Assembly: GCF_049675895.1 (NCBI RefSeq)
Contig: NZ_CP183834.1
Coordinates: 620,001-684,000 of the forward strand
Length of the DNA: 64,000 nucleotides
Reading direction: 5' to 3'
DNA from: Ampullimonas aquatilis
GTDB lineage: Bacteria > Pseudomonadota > Gammaproteobacteria > Burkholderiales > Burkholderiaceae_D
Under the pieces are notes generated by a model. It had not been told where the DNA came from, searched no databases, and was given only the letters and a program-made list of their open reading frames with translations. Shown piece after piece: positions 44,128-53,166 of the stretch (position 1 is the stretch's first letter; every line of letters begins with the position of its first letter). A program made the position numbers and the translations under genes.

Positions 44128-44574
44128 TCACTCCAAAATCTCCGGCTCAACCAGATGCGCCAATTGAGCGAGCGATTCCTGCCAGCCCAGATAGCACATC
44201 TCGGTGGGTATCATGGCAGGTATGCCTTCTTGCACCACGGTGATTTCAGTGCCGCACAACACGGGCTTCAAGGTGACCGTGGTTTGCATTTGGCCGGGCA
44301 TATTCGGGTCGTCAAACTTGTCGGTATAGACAATCTTTTCAGCTGGCACCAGCTCAAGATATTCTCCACCAAAGGCGTGGCCATTACCTGTTGTAAAGTT
44401 GGTGAACGACATCTTGAAAGTCCCACCCACCTTGGCATCCAGATGATGCACCTTGCAGGTAAAACCATAAGGCGGCAACCACTTGGCCATGGCGTCTGCA
44501 TCTAAAAAAGCCTTATAAATGCGCTCCGGTTTGGTACGCAGCACGCGGTGTAGGTGAACGGTTCCGGTTGTCAT
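44128..44574 (-). CDS. SRPBCC/AHSA1-family protein
   Basis: A 148-residue START-like fold protein: VHLHRVLRTKPERIYKAFLD at the N-terminus, MAKWLPPYGFTCKVHHLDAK, GGTFKMSFTNFTTGNGHAFG and a C-terminal helix beginning MCYLGWQESLAQLAHLVEPE. This is the Aha1-domain/polyketide cyclase group. Ligand unknown, probably cytoplasmic. 67 bases separate it from the next upstream gene on the same strand. Confidence 0.85.
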   Translation of the reverse strand: MTTGTVHLHRVLRTKPERIYKAFLDADAMAKWLPPYGFTCKVHHLDAKVGGTFKMSFTNFTTGNGHAFGGEYLELVPAEKIVYTDKFDDPNMPGQMQTTVTLKPVLCGTEITVVQEGIPAMIPTEMCYLGWQESLAQLAHLVEPEILE

Positions 44575-44641
44575 GGTGGTGCTCCTAAAGGTAGGGGTAG
44601 CGTTGAATTAGAATCGCACTGACTCAATCATAGCGCAGTAT

Positions 44642-45055
44642 TCACTCACTCGTCGCAGCCACAAAAGCCTCGATTTCCTGTTCGGTATAACCCAGCAGAC
44701 GGCCCATCAGACGGTTGATGATTTCGTTATGGCCAATATCTCGATGGGTACAACTGACTTCAAGAATCATTCGCATCGCTGGCATGCGCCAGGCTTCTTC
44801 GGGTAGGGCGTATAGCACTGTTCTGACCAGCAAATTGCGTTCAAGCTTCGGGTCATAGGTCAGCGTTTCATCGTACGAAGCCTCTACCAGTCTGCCAGAA
44901 TCGACTAACGGTGCAAACTGTGCTCGGTGTGCTACATATAAATCCTGTTCATAATCCATTGAAAAAATAAACCATGCCAATGGCTTGGTGCCAGCACACA
45001 GCAGCTCAAGCTCGCGGCCGGTGTGGTTGATTTGGGTGAGATCGGGGCGGAACAT
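44642..45055 (-). CDS. Hypothetical protein
   Basis: A 137-residue protein with no signal peptide. Visible features: LLCAGTKPLAWFIFSMDYEQ near the N-terminus and a helical C-terminus (NEIINRLMGRLLGYTEQEIE). No family recognised. Same strand as the SRPBCC gene, so possibly in one unit. Confidence 0.6.
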   Translation of the reverse strand: MFRPDLTQINHTGRELELLCAGTKPLAWFIFSMDYEQDLYVAHRAQFAPLVDSGRLVEASYDETLTYDPKLERNLLVRTVLYALPEEAWRMPAMRMILEVSCTHRDIGHNEIINRLMGRLLGYTEQEIEAFVAATSE

Positions 45056-45131
45056 TGGTTAAACAGAAAATAGGCGAAGTGCTTGTAATTGTATTTGACA
45101 GACATCTGGGTACAATTTTATCTGGTCAGAG

Positions 45132-45659
45132 CTACCTGTTTTGTTTGGCACGATACACCCGCCATAGCATCATGGCACTGACACAAAATGCCAGTGTGTT
45201 TGAAACCAGACCGGGGATGGAGCCAACGATCAGATTATGCGCTACCCAGGCAAATATAGCGGTGATGAGCAGCGCCCGTTGATGCAATTGATTGAGCTGA
45301 AAATTGGCAATGCAAACAATGGCTAGTGCCAAAGATGAAAATATCGATTGTGGCCCTTGCCACGAGATAGCGCAAACCATTGGCGTGAGCAATAACGAGC
45401 CAAGATAAATCGTCTTGAAGCGAGGATTATGTCCAAGTGGAATCGCCAAGGTTGCTTGCAAACCCGCTACCAGCATGATTAAAGCGCCGGTATGAGCGGC
45501 AATCAGCTCAAAATGAATCAGCATCAGAAGGCAGGCAATAGCCTGGAAGCCAAGGAGTGCAGCACGTTGGTGCATAAGTGGCCAAGTGAGGTTGGCTATA
45601 ACGCCTGCAAAGCCAAACAGGCTGGCAAGTGAAGGTAGTGATGTTTGTGCTGATGTCAT
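45132..45659 (-). CDS. YgjV-type inner-membrane protein
   Basis: A 175-residue protein with about six hydrophobic segments (LASLFGFAGVIANL, GFQAIACLLMLIHFELIAAH, TGALIMLVAGLQATLAIPLG, LALAIVCIANF, ALLITAIFAWVAHNLIVGSI, NTLAFCVSAMMLW). Pattern and size match the YgjV family, including the GLQATLAIP region and IPGLVSNTLAF. Function unknown. Confidence 0.7.
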   Translation of the reverse strand: MTSAQTSLPSLASLFGFAGVIANLTWPLMHQRAALLGFQAIACLLMLIHFELIAAHTGALIMLVAGLQATLAIPLGHNPRFKTIYLGSLLLTPMVCAISWQGPQSIFSSLALAIVCIANFQLNQLHQRALLITAIFAWVAHNLIVGSIPGLVSNTLAFCVSAMMLWRVYRAKQNR

Positions 45660-45770
45660 TGATTTATTGAAAATTAATTTTTAATTTGTCCCAATATGCA
45701 ATCCCTTGTCATCATCCGCACCTGTTCTGCGGGCGCCTTGAGTACTGATTCAAGATTGCTCTTGGCAACG

Positions 45771-45965
45771 TCACGAAAGTTTTTTCAACAGCAGGGTTGA
45801 GCGCTTTTTGTAATGACTTTGCGCTACCGCCATATAGATGCTTAGCATCGCAGGTTGTTCGTGCAAGCAACGTTTATCGGCGATAGCAAGTTTTTTGTAG
45901 CCAGCGTTTTGCCCCAGCATGTCGCGCAATTGTGTGACCATGCGCTGAAAGTGCGGGTCGGGCAA
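45771..45965 (-). CDS. Possible small or broken gene
   Basis: Coding-like frame LPDPHFQRMVTQLRDMLGQN to the stop at 45771. Only a TTG at 45965 or an ATG at 45941 can serve as start; the frame stays open upstream to a TGA near 46015 without a start codon. It may be a short gene or the 3' end of a decayed one. No family recognised. The rest of 45660-46029 is empty. Confidence 0.35.
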   Translation of the reverse strand: MPDPHFQRMVTQLRDMLGQNAGYKKLAIADKRCLHEQPAMLSIYMAVAQSHYKKRSTLLLKKLS

Positions 45966-46029
45966 GGGCAGGGGGAATTGACTTCGATCAAATATGAGGA
46001 GACATTGATTAAGTCAATTTTCCCTTGCT

Positions 46030-46551
46030 TCAATTTATGTTGTCCCCATTGTGACTGACAGTATAAAAAAGATAGTCATTGAATTTTCCCGAGATTTCCT
46101 TGGGGGCGCAGTGTGAGAACCTGGCACCGATTTTTTCGAGTGCCATTTTGGAACGAATGTTGGTTGGGTCGACGTGGAACCAAACAATCTTGACACTCTG
46201 CAAGGCATGGTCAATCATCAACTTCTTCATTTCACCGTTGGTGGTGGCGCCCCAATAAGCGCGGCTTAAGAATGTAAATCCGATGGCGACTTCTTCATTG
46301 ACTTTGTCCCAATCGTAATAGCGTGATGAACCAATTGTTTGTCCAGTGTCGAGATCAGTGACGACCAACGCACCTTTTGAATGGATCGCTTGCAAAAACC
46401 ATTTTTCAAAGACCGGCTTTTGATACCGATTGGGACTTGGGTGCTTAGCCCAGATCAATGGGGCGGAGGCAACAGCGTGTAATGAATCAAAATCATCTTC
46501 TGCAAGCGGGCATAATAAGACTGTTGTTCCTTGCAGTGTTGGCTGAAGCAT
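46030..46551 (-). CDS. GNAT-family N-acetyltransferase (RimJ/RimL type)
   Basis: A 173-residue protein. It begins LQGTTVLLCPLAEDDFDSLH, has LVVTDLDTGQTIGSSRYYDW, then VAIGFTFLSRAYWGATTNGE (the acetyl-CoA loop) and VWFHVDPTNIRSKMALEKIG, all characteristic of the RimJ/RimL-like acetyltransferases. Substrate unknown. Confidence 0.88.
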   Translation of the reverse strand: MLQPTLQGTTVLLCPLAEDDFDSLHAVASAPLIWAKHPSPNRYQKPVFEKWFLQAIHSKGALVVTDLDTGQTIGSSRYYDWDKVNEEVAIGFTFLSRAYWGATTNGEMKKLMIDHALQSVKIVWFHVDPTNIRSKMALEKIGARFSHCAPKEISGKFNDYLFYTVSHNGDNIN

Positions 46552-46640
46552 AGTTGTATTCGATTCGTGACCCGCTTTTTAAATCAATGAGCAGTGTGGT
46601 TTTGCGCAGGTGTGACAGACTCATGGGATCGTCATAGATG

Positions 46641-46973
46641 CTACTCCTCACTTTTTAATTTCAATACTTTTTCAATTGTTGAATGTTCAAAAGAACATTT
46701 ATAGTCAGATGTTATTTCCAGTAGATCTTTATTTACTTGATTGAGTAGTGGGCGCAGTTCTTCATTAATGACTCTGGCATGGCCATGCCAATGTTGATTT
46801 TTTTGCGCTTTAAGTGATTCAATTATTTCACTGTGAAAACTTATTCTGTCTTTTAGTAATGTAGAAATATGCACTAGCGTATTGATTTTTCCATTACGAA
46901 CGGTTTCTTTTCGCTGAAGGTTGAGCTGCCATACTGCAACGATGAATGCAGCGATTCCAATTCCAATTTCCAA
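46641..46973 (-). CDS. Hypothetical membrane-anchored protein
   Basis: A 110-residue protein with one N-terminal membrane helix (IGIGIAAFIVAVWQLNL) and a charged helical remainder (LHISTLL-like, EIIESLKAQKNQHW, EELRPLLNQVNKDLLEI) with coiled-coil tendency. Codon use is AT-richer than its neighbours, hinting at recent arrival. No family recognised. Confidence 0.5.
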   Translation of the reverse strand: MEIGIGIAAFIVAVWQLNLQRKETVRNGKINTLVHISTLLKDRISFHSEIIESLKAQKNQHWHGHARVINEELRPLLNQVNKDLLEITSDYKCSFEHSTIEKVLKLKSEE

Positions 46974-47193
46974 TCTTTATACTCCTGTACGGTTGGGTAA
47001 TTTAGTCATACAAACATGACACATTTCAATCCATCTAATTTGGACGATGTGGGCAATTTGCATTATAACAATGTGAGCCATGAATTTTTGCTTTCATCAA
47101 CCCTGAGTTGACGCCTGAGTCGATTCATCCATTTCTACTAAGCCCGCCGCTTTTCAACCCCAGCCCACTCCTCACCCAATCTCCTGATTAATC

Positions 47194-47267
47194 AAATACC
47201 CCCAGTCTGTATTTAAAATAAATCAATAAAACAGCACTTAAGCGGTCAAATATAATTGGTACACCCC
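47194..47267 (+). repeat. Dispersed intergenic element, copy D
   Basis: Left end AATACCCCCAGTCTGTATT, core AATAAAACAGCACTTAAGC, right end TTGGTACACCCC. It lies in the 459-base gap 46974-47432 between divergent genes; I see nothing else in that gap. Confidence 0.55.
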
Positions 47268-47432
47268 GTTAGTATGCCGACTTCGCTCTATTTTTGATCT
47301 TTTCAAGGCAACCTTCGCTATGCCTTTGGTGAGTGAATTTGGGGTGCTGTGTGCTACCATCCGCGGCTTTGGTTGACGGTGTTGATGGCTGTTTTTTGAC
47401 AGCTGGGCATCGCTCTTGGCGGCTATATTTCT

Positions 47433-48572
47433 ATGCAATTTTCTCTCTTCAAAACCGACTCTTCTGGCCAGACCAATGCGCGGCGTGGTGCGCTGACGCT
47501 CACGCATGGCGTGGTGCAAACGCCGGTGTTCATGCCGGTGGGCACCTATGGCAGCGTGAAGGCGATGTCGCCGCTGGAGCTGGACGAGATTGGTGCGCAG
47601 ATCATTTTGGGTAATACCTTTCATCTGTGGTTGCGCCCTGGGCTGGAGACGATGAATGTATTTGGTGGCCTGCATCGTTTTATGGGTTGGGACAAGCCAA
47701 TCCTGACGGATTCGGGCGGCTTTCAGGTGTTTTCGCTGGGCGAGATGCGCAAGATAAGCGAAGAGGGCGTGCGTTTTTCTTCGCCCATCAATGGTGACAA
47801 GCTGTTTTTAACCCCAGAAATTTCGATGCAGATTCAGCGCACGCTCAATTCCGACATCGTGATGATATTTGATGAATGCACGCCTTACGAAATTCAGGGG
47901 CGACCAGCGACCGAGATGGAAGCGGCCGAGTCGATGCGATTGTCATTGCGCTGGGCCAGGCGCTCGCGCAGCGAGTTTGATGCGGGCGAAAATCCTAACG
48001 CGCTGTTTGGTATTGTGCAAGGTGGCATGTACGAGCGCCTGCGCGATGAATCCCTGGCCGAGCTGGAAGAGATTGGTTTTCATGGTTATGCGATTGGTGG
48101 TTTGTCAGTAGGTGAGCCCAAGGAAGACATGCTGCGCATTTTGGCGCACACCACGCCGCGCCTGCCTGCCAATAAGCCGCATTATCTGATGGGGGTGGGC
48201 ACCCCCGAAGATTTGGTGGCTGGTGTGAGTGCCGGCATTGATATGTTTGATTGCGTGATGCCAACCCGCAATGCGCGCAATGGCTGGCTGTTTACGCGTT
48301 TTGGCGACATTAAAATCAGAAACGCCAAACATAAAAATGATTTGCGGCCGCTCGATGAAACGTGCAGTTGCTATGCCTGCCGCAATTTTTCGCGCGGCTA
48401 TCTGCATCATTTACAGCGCACCAATGAAATTTTGGGCGCGCGTTTAAATACCATACATAACCTGCATTACTACCAGGTGCTGATGCGCGAGATGCGCGAG
48501 GCGCTTGATGTCGATCGTTTTCCGGCTTTTGTAAAGCAGTTTCACGACGATCGGGCGCGCGGCACCGATTAG
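47433..48572 (+). CDS. tgt: Queuine tRNA-ribosyltransferase
   Basis: A 379-residue enzyme that exchanges guanine 34 for preQ1 in tRNA. Landmarks: NARRGALTLTHGVVQTPVFM, GNTFHLWLRPGLETM, LTDSGGFQVFSLGEMRKISE (catalytic Asp), GGLSVGEPKEDM, DCVMPTRNARNG (second Asp nucleophile region) and the zinc cluster TCSCYACRNF with a later His. Full length. It heads tgt-yajC-secD-secF, a conserved order. Confidence 0.96.
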   Translation: MQFSLFKTDSSGQTNARRGALTLTHGVVQTPVFMPVGTYGSVKAMSPLELDEIGAQIILGNTFHLWLRPGLETMNVFGGLHRFMGWDKPILTDSGGFQVFSLGEMRKISEEGVRFSSPINGDKLFLTPEISMQIQRTLNSDIVMIFDECTPYEIQGRPATEMEAAESMRLSLRWARRSRSEFDAGENPNALFGIVQGGMYERLRDESLAELEEIGFHGYAIGGLSVGEPKEDMLRILAHTTPRLPANKPHYLMGVGTPEDLVAGVSAGIDMFDCVMPTRNARNGWLFTRFGDIKIRNAKHKNDLRPLDETCSCYACRNFSRGYLHHLQRTNEILGARLNTIHNLHYYQVLMREMREALDVDRFPAFVKQFHDDRARGTD

Positions 48573-48623
48573 CGCGGTGCGCTGCTTGCAGCGGCGGGTG
48601 GGGCGCCGCACTCAACGGGCTCA

Positions 48624-48646
48624 GGCAATTGCTTGCGGCAATTGCC
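48624..48646 (+). terminator. Possible hairpin terminator after tgt
   Basis: GGCAATTGC, TTGCG, GCAATTGCC: a perfect 9-bp stem about 50 bases after the tgt stop, without a strong T-run, so it may only attenuate. Confidence 0.35.
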
Positions 48647-48767
48647 GTCAATTTGACACCTTGCGGTGTTAAACTCTTGGGCTAACCTGAAAAAGCCGTC
48701 AATAAATGTGCTTTCATGGCTGACCAGCGTGGGTTTGCGCATTGGTGCAAGGTTTTTGCGACCTGAT

Positions 48768-48815
48768 TTACAACCTTGTTTGCAACCTTAATTGCAACAT
48801 TGATTGCAACCATTT
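48768..48815. repeat. Four 12-bp tandem repeats upstream of yajC
   Basis: The unit TTGCAACCTTRA occurs four times in series with small changes (TTACAACCTTGT, TTGCAACCTTAA, TTGCAACATTGA, TTGCAACCATTT). It lies 80-127 bases before the yajC start, in the 322-base gap 48573-48894. Confidence 0.55.
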
Positions 48816-48894
48816 GCCAATGTGCCAACCCAAGTCTGGTGATTGATGAATCACGGCGGATTATTTTTTAGCCCAACCTGATCTGGAGTCCATT

Positions 48895-49230
48895 TTGTTT
48901 ATATCTTCTGCTTATGCTCAAGCCGCACCAGCGGCTGCACCAGCCGGTGTTGAGTCAAACCTGTTGAGCTTTTTGCCGATCGTCCTGATGTTTGTGGTGA
49001 TGTACTTCTTGATGATTCGTCCCCAGATGAAACGTCAAAAAGAACAAAAAGCCATGATTGATGCCATCGCCAAAGGCGACGAAGTGATTGTGGCCGGTGG
49101 CGTACTGGGTAAAGTGACCAAGGTCGGTGAAGCCTATATTTCACTGGAAATTGCCGAAGGCACCGAAATCAACGTGCAAAAAGCTGCCGTGACTACCTTG
49201 CTGCCCAAGGGCACCATCAAGTCCATCTGA
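48895..49230 (+). CDS. yajC: Preprotein translocase subunit YajC
   Basis: A 111-residue protein with one membrane helix (LSFLPIVLMFVVMYFLMIRP, about residues 22-42) and the conserved following segment QMKRQKEQKAMIDAIAKGDE and VAGGVLGKVTKV. It binds SecDF at the Sec translocon. The start is TTG 48895 with GGAG eight bases before; no ATG is available. Confidence 0.95.
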   Translation: MFISSAYAQAAPAAAPAGVESNLLSFLPIVLMFVVMYFLMIRPQMKRQKEQKAMIDAIAKGDEVIVAGGVLGKVTKVGEAYISLEIAEGTEINVQKAAVTTLLPKGTIKSI

Positions 49231-49336
49231 TCCGCATGAAACGCACCAGCCGCTCGCCAAAGTATTGCGCTTTAGGTGTGCGGCTCGTGCAAATTGCTAG
49301 CGGCCATTCTGTTCCCACTTCTTTTTAGTACAAGCC

Positions 49337-51196
49337 ATGAATCGTTATCCGATCTGGAAATATGTCCTGATGACTCTCGCCCTGGCGATTGGGCTCATCT
49401 ACACCCTGCCTAACTTTTTGGGCGTGTCACCGTCGGTGCAAGTCTCCAGCGCCAAGACCTTGATCAAGCTCGACAGCACCACGCTCGGTCGGGTGGAAGG
49501 TGCGCTGAAAGCCAATGAGCTGACCAATGAAGGCGTCTTTTTTGATGCGGCCAACGCCAATCCCTCCATCAAGATTCGTCTGAAAGACAATGAAACCCAG
49601 CTCAAGGTGCGCGATGCCCTGCAAAAAGAACTCAATCCCGATCAGGCTGATCCATCGTATGTGATTGCGCTCAATCTGTTGTCGGCCTCGCCACAATGGC
49701 TGACCTCACTCAATGCCCTGCCGATGTATCTGGGCCTTGATTTGCGTGGCGGTGTGCATTTTTTGATGCAAGTTGACATGAAGGCTGCCATCACCAAACG
49801 CGTAGAAGCACTCACTGGTGATGTTCGTACCCAATTGCGCGACAAGAATATTCGTCATGCCGGTATTGAGCGTACTGGCAACACCATTACCGTGCGCTTT
49901 AAAGAAGACGACGTACGCCAAAAAGCCAAGGCCTTGATTGTGGAAAACCTGCCCGAACTGGACTTGCTGGAAAGCACCAGTGGCAGTGACCTGACCTTGC
50001 TGGCCAATATCAAACCCGATGCACTCAAGAAGGTGCAGGAATATGCGCTCAAGCAAAACATCACCACCCTGCATAACCGGATCAATGAACTCGGTGTTTC
50101 CGAGCCGGTGATTCAACAGCAAGGTGCCGAGCGTGTTGTGGTGCAATTGCCAGGTGTGCAGGATCCCACCAAGGCCAAAGAAATTCTGGGCCGCACGGCG
50201 ACGCTGGAAGTACGTCTGGTGGATGACTCTGTCGAAGCGCAAAGTGCCCTGGCCAGCGGCACCGTGCCCTTTGGCGACGAGCGTTTTGTGGAGCGTGGCG
50301 GCTTGCCCCTGTTTGTAAAAAAACAGGTCGTGCTGACCGGTGACAACCTGACCGATGCGCAACCCGGCTTTGATCAAAACCATCAGCCCGCCGTGCATTT
50401 GACGCTGGACGCCAAAGGCTCGCGCATCTTTAAAGATGTGACCCGCGAAAACATCAAAAAACGCATGGCCATTTTGCTGATTGAAAAAGGCAAGGGCGAA
50501 GTGCTGACCGCGCCGGTGATTCAGGATGAAATCGGCGGTGGCCGCGTACAGATTACTGGCCGCATGACACCGCAAGAAGCAGCGGATACCGCTTTGCTAC
50601 TGCGCGCTGGCTCCTTGGCTGCCCCAATGGAAATCATTGAAGAACGCACTATTGGCCCAAGCTTGGGTGCCGACAACATCAAAAAGGGTTTCAATTCACT
50701 GGCCTATGGTTTTGCTGCGATTTCCGTCTTCATGATTTTTTACTACATGCTGTTTGGTACTTTCTCGGTGATTTCACTGGCAGTCAACCTGTTGCTCCTG
50801 ATTGCCGTGTTATCCATGTTGCAGGCCACACTGACCTTGCCAGGGATTGCCGCGATTGCGCTGACACTGGGTATGGCGATTGACTCCAACGTACTCATCA
50901 ACGAACGCGTGCGTGAAGAGCTGCGCAATGGCGTGGCGCCACAGACCGCCATCAATACTGGCTTTGAGCGTGCCTGGGCCACCATTCTTGATTCCAACAT
51001 TACCACCCTGATTGCGGGTCTGGCCCTGCTGGCCTATGGCTCTGGCCCGGTACGTGGTTTTGCCGTGGTGCATTGCCTGGGTATTTTGACGTCCATGTTC
51101 TCTGCCGTGTTCTTCTCACGTGGTCTGGTCAACCTCTGGTATGGCAGCAAGAAAAAACTGCAGTCTGTATCAATTGGCCAGGTGTGGAAGGGTTGA
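49337..51196 (+). CDS. secD: Protein translocase subunit SecD
   Basis: A 619-residue inner-membrane protein that uses proton-motive force to help proteins leave the translocon. It starts with a membrane helix (YVLMTLALAIGLIYTLPNFL), then LDLRGGVHFLMQVD, a large periplasmic region (P1) and five C-terminal membrane helices with AIDSNVLINERVREE. Full length. The downstream secF is separated by 238 bases that hold a decayed gene. Confidence 0.96.
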   Translation: MNRYPIWKYVLMTLALAIGLIYTLPNFLGVSPSVQVSSAKTLIKLDSTTLGRVEGALKANELTNEGVFFDAANANPSIKIRLKDNETQLKVRDALQKELNPDQADPSYVIALNLLSASPQWLTSLNALPMYLGLDLRGGVHFLMQVDMKAAITKRVEALTGDVRTQLRDKNIRHAGIERTGNTITVRFKEDDVRQKAKALIVENLPELDLLESTSGSDLTLLANIKPDALKKVQEYALKQNITTLHNRINELGVSEPVIQQQGAERVVVQLPGVQDPTKAKEILGRTATLEVRLVDDSVEAQSALASGTVPFGDERFVERGGLPLFVKKQVVLTGDNLTDAQPGFDQNHQPAVHLTLDAKGSRIFKDVTRENIKKRMAILLIEKGKGEVLTAPVIQDEIGGGRVQITGRMTPQEAADTALLLRAGSLAAPMEIIEERTIGPSLGADNIKKGFNSLAYGFAAISVFMIFYYMLFGTFSVISLAVNLLLLIAVLSMLQATLTLPGIAAIALTLGMAIDSNVLINERVREELRNGVAPQTAINTGFERAWATILDSNITTLIAGLALLAYGSGPVRGFAVVHCLGILTSMFSAVFFSRGLVNLWYGSKKKLQSVSIGQVWKG

Positions 51197-51199
51197 TTG

Positions 51200-51430
51200 T
51201 TTAACCACAAAGAACATTAAGCATGCTCGACTCAAACATTGAGGGGATTGCCAAAGCGGTTGAATCACTTTTGCCAGTACATCAGGCTCAGGTGATTTCT
51301 TATTTAAAAGCGAGTGGTAGTCGATTGGGATTGCTACTTAACTTTAATCAAAAAACATTGAAAGAAGGTATTAAGAGAATGATCCTTTGAGGTCTTTGTG
51401 CTCTTGGTGCCTTTGTGGTGAAAAGGATTT
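51200..51430. repeat. Flanking inverted repeat of a GxxExxY cassette between secD and secF
   Basis: Left arm TTAACCACAAAGAACATTAAG (start 51200); right arm reads on the minus strand CCTTTTCACCACAAAGGCAC and CAAGAGCACAAAGACC. The same words flank 9704-9955 and 14641-14880. The right arm ends at GTGGTGAAAAGG, which supplies the likely ribosome-binding site of secF. Confidence 0.6.
51223..51390 (+). pseudogene. C-terminal remnant of a GxxExxY protein
   Basis: An ATG-started frame of 55 residues. From residue 12 on it matches the C-terminus of GxxExxY proteins: AVESLLPVHQAQVISYLKAS, GSRLGLLLNFN and LKEGIKRMIL to the natural stop. The N-terminal three fifths of the normal ~125-residue protein, including the motif that names the family, are missing. 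It lies inside inverted repeats between secD and secF. Confidence 0.8.
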
Positions 51431-51434
51431 AAAC

Positions 51435-52382
51435 ATGGAATTTTTCAGAATCAAAAAAGATATTCCGTTCATGAAGCATGCGTTGATCTTCAACGCGGTT
51501 TCGGCGCTGACTTTTGTGGCGGCAGTATTTTTTCTGTTGACCAAGGGTCTGCATCTGTCCATCGAATTTACCGGTGGTACGGTCATGGAAGTAGCGTATT
51601 CCCAGTCGGCAGATATTGAAAAGGTACGTCAGGCTGTGGGCACACTGGGTTATACCGATGTGCAGGTTCAAAACTTTGGTACGGCCAGCGATGTGATGAT
51701 TCGCCTGCCGATTCAAAAGGATGCCGAAGGCAAGGCGATCTCATCGGCGCAGCAGAGTGAAACGGTGTTCAAGGCCTTGTCAGCACAGGATGCCAACGTC
51801 AAGCTGCAACGGGTTGAGTTTGTTGGCCCGCAGGTTGGTGAAGAGCTGGCCAGCGATGGCTTGAAGGCTTTGGCCTTGGTGGTGGCGGGCATCATGTTGT
51901 ATCTGGCGATTCGCTTTGAGTGGAAGTTTTCGGTGGCGGCCATCATCGCCAACTTGCATGATGTGGTGATCATCCTGGGATTTTTCGCGGCATTTCAGTG
52001 GGAGTTTTCACTCTCCGTATTGGCCGCGGTGTTGGCGGTGTTGGGTTACTCGGTGAACGAATCCGTGGTGATCTTTGACCGGATTCGTGAGAACTTCAAA
52101 AAGCTGCGCAAGGCTTCCACCACACAAGTGATCGATAACGCCATTACCAGCACCATGAGCCGGACCATCATCACCCACGGCTGTACCGAGATGATGGTAT
52201 TGTCGATGCTGATTTTTGGTGGTCCAACCCTGTTTTACTTTGCGCTGGCGCTGACTATCGGGATTTTGTTTGGTATTTATTCTTCGGTGTTTGTGGCTGC
52301 AGCGGTGGCGATGTGGTTGGGTGTGAAGCGTGAGGATCTGATCAAACCGGTCAAAAAAGAAACTCAGATCATTGAAGGTTGA
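51435..52382 (+). CDS. secF: Protein translocase subunit SecF
   Basis: A 315-residue inner-membrane partner of SecD. It begins MEFFRIKKDIPFMKHALIFN, has the first membrane helix, LSIEFTGGTVMEVAY in the periplasmic loop, then helices with VLGYSVNESVVIFDRIRENF and TIITHGCTEMMVLSMLIFGG. ATG 51435 is preceded by AAAAGG; the frame is open from 51387, but those codons are repeat sequence. Confidence 0.95.
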   Translation: MEFFRIKKDIPFMKHALIFNAVSALTFVAAVFFLLTKGLHLSIEFTGGTVMEVAYSQSADIEKVRQAVGTLGYTDVQVQNFGTASDVMIRLPIQKDAEGKAISSAQQSETVFKALSAQDANVKLQRVEFVGPQVGEELASDGLKALALVVAGIMLYLAIRFEWKFSVAAIIANLHDVVIILGFFAAFQWEFSLSVLAAVLAVLGYSVNESVVIFDRIRENFKKLRKASTTQVIDNAITSTMSRTIITHGCTEMMVLSMLIFGGPTLFYFALALTIGILFGIYSSVFVAAAVAMWLGVKREDLIKPVKKETQIIEG

Positions 52383-52460
52383 TTGACCGATCTTGATAAT
52401 TTAATTTGTTAAACCAATTCAACAGGCATGATCCACAAGGTCATGCGCGTATGAATAAAA

Positions 52461-52489
52461 AAGCCTGCTCCATCGAGCAGGCTTTTTTT
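52461..52489. terminator. Rho-independent terminator, bidirectional
   Basis: AAGCCTGCTC, CATC, GAGCAGGCTT with A-run before and seven T after. It separates secF from the convergent YceI operon. Confidence 0.85.
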
Positions 52490-52510
52490 ATGGGCTTTTA
52501 AGGTTTGTAC

Positions 52511-53092
52511 TTATTCAGCTTTGACAGCCTCAACCTGAATGGCCAGTTTGGTGGTCATGTCAAAGTTGTACTTGATGCCGTAATCAACGCCAAAATCGGC
52601 ACGGTTAAAGGTTGCGGAAGCATCGGCGCCACAGGCTTCTTTCTTGAAGAAAGGGTGGCTGGGAATGCATTTGAACTCGTTGATTTTTAATGTGACAGGT
52701 TTGGTCACGCCGTGCATGGTGAGTTCGCCTTCGATTTCAGTCGGTGTCTCGCCGTTGAATTTTGTGAATTTACCTTTGTAGACTGCAGTCGGGTATTTGG
52801 CGACGTCAAATATTTCTGTACCTTTGGCGTGCTCATTCATTTTGGCATGACCAAAATCAATGGAGGCGGTATCAATAGTCACTTCAACAGAGCCGGTCTT
52901 GGCTTCTTTATCGAGCACGACTTTGCCGCTGCTTTTTGTAAATTTACCACGCCATTTGGACATGCCACCCATGTGATCAGCTTCAAAGCTTGGGTAGGTA
53001 TGACTTGGGTCCAATGTATAAGTGACTGGTGCTGCCATGGCGAGGGTAGAGCTGGCTGCGAGTAATGTGGCTAGGAGGGTTTTTTTCATCAT
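52511..53092 (-). CDS. YceI-family periplasmic protein (1)
   Basis: A 193-residue exported lipocalin-like protein. Signal peptide about 1-20 (ATLLAASSTLAMAAP). YceI features: YTLDPSHTYPSFEADHMGGM, WRGKFTKSSGKVVLDKEAKT, GSVEVTIDTASIDFGHAKMN, TEIEGELTMHGVTKPVTL. Two Cys in the C-terminal half (KCIPSHPFFKKEACGAD) are typical of the family. It may bind an isoprenoid or other lipid. Last gene of the marR-cybB-yceI-yceI operon. Confidence 0.92.
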   Translation of the reverse strand: MMKKTLLATLLAASSTLAMAAPVTYTLDPSHTYPSFEADHMGGMSKWRGKFTKSSGKVVLDKEAKTGSVEVTIDTASIDFGHAKMNEHAKGTEIFDVAKYPTAVYKGKFTKFNGETPTEIEGELTMHGVTKPVTLKINEFKCIPSHPFFKKEACGADASATFNRADFGVDYGIKYNFDMTTKLAIQVEAVKAE

Positions 53093-53166
53093 GGATCCTT
53101 CAAATTAAAAGAGATAAGAGCGGAGATAAAGCACGGTGTTGGAGGTTAAAAAAGTTTAATCATTCA

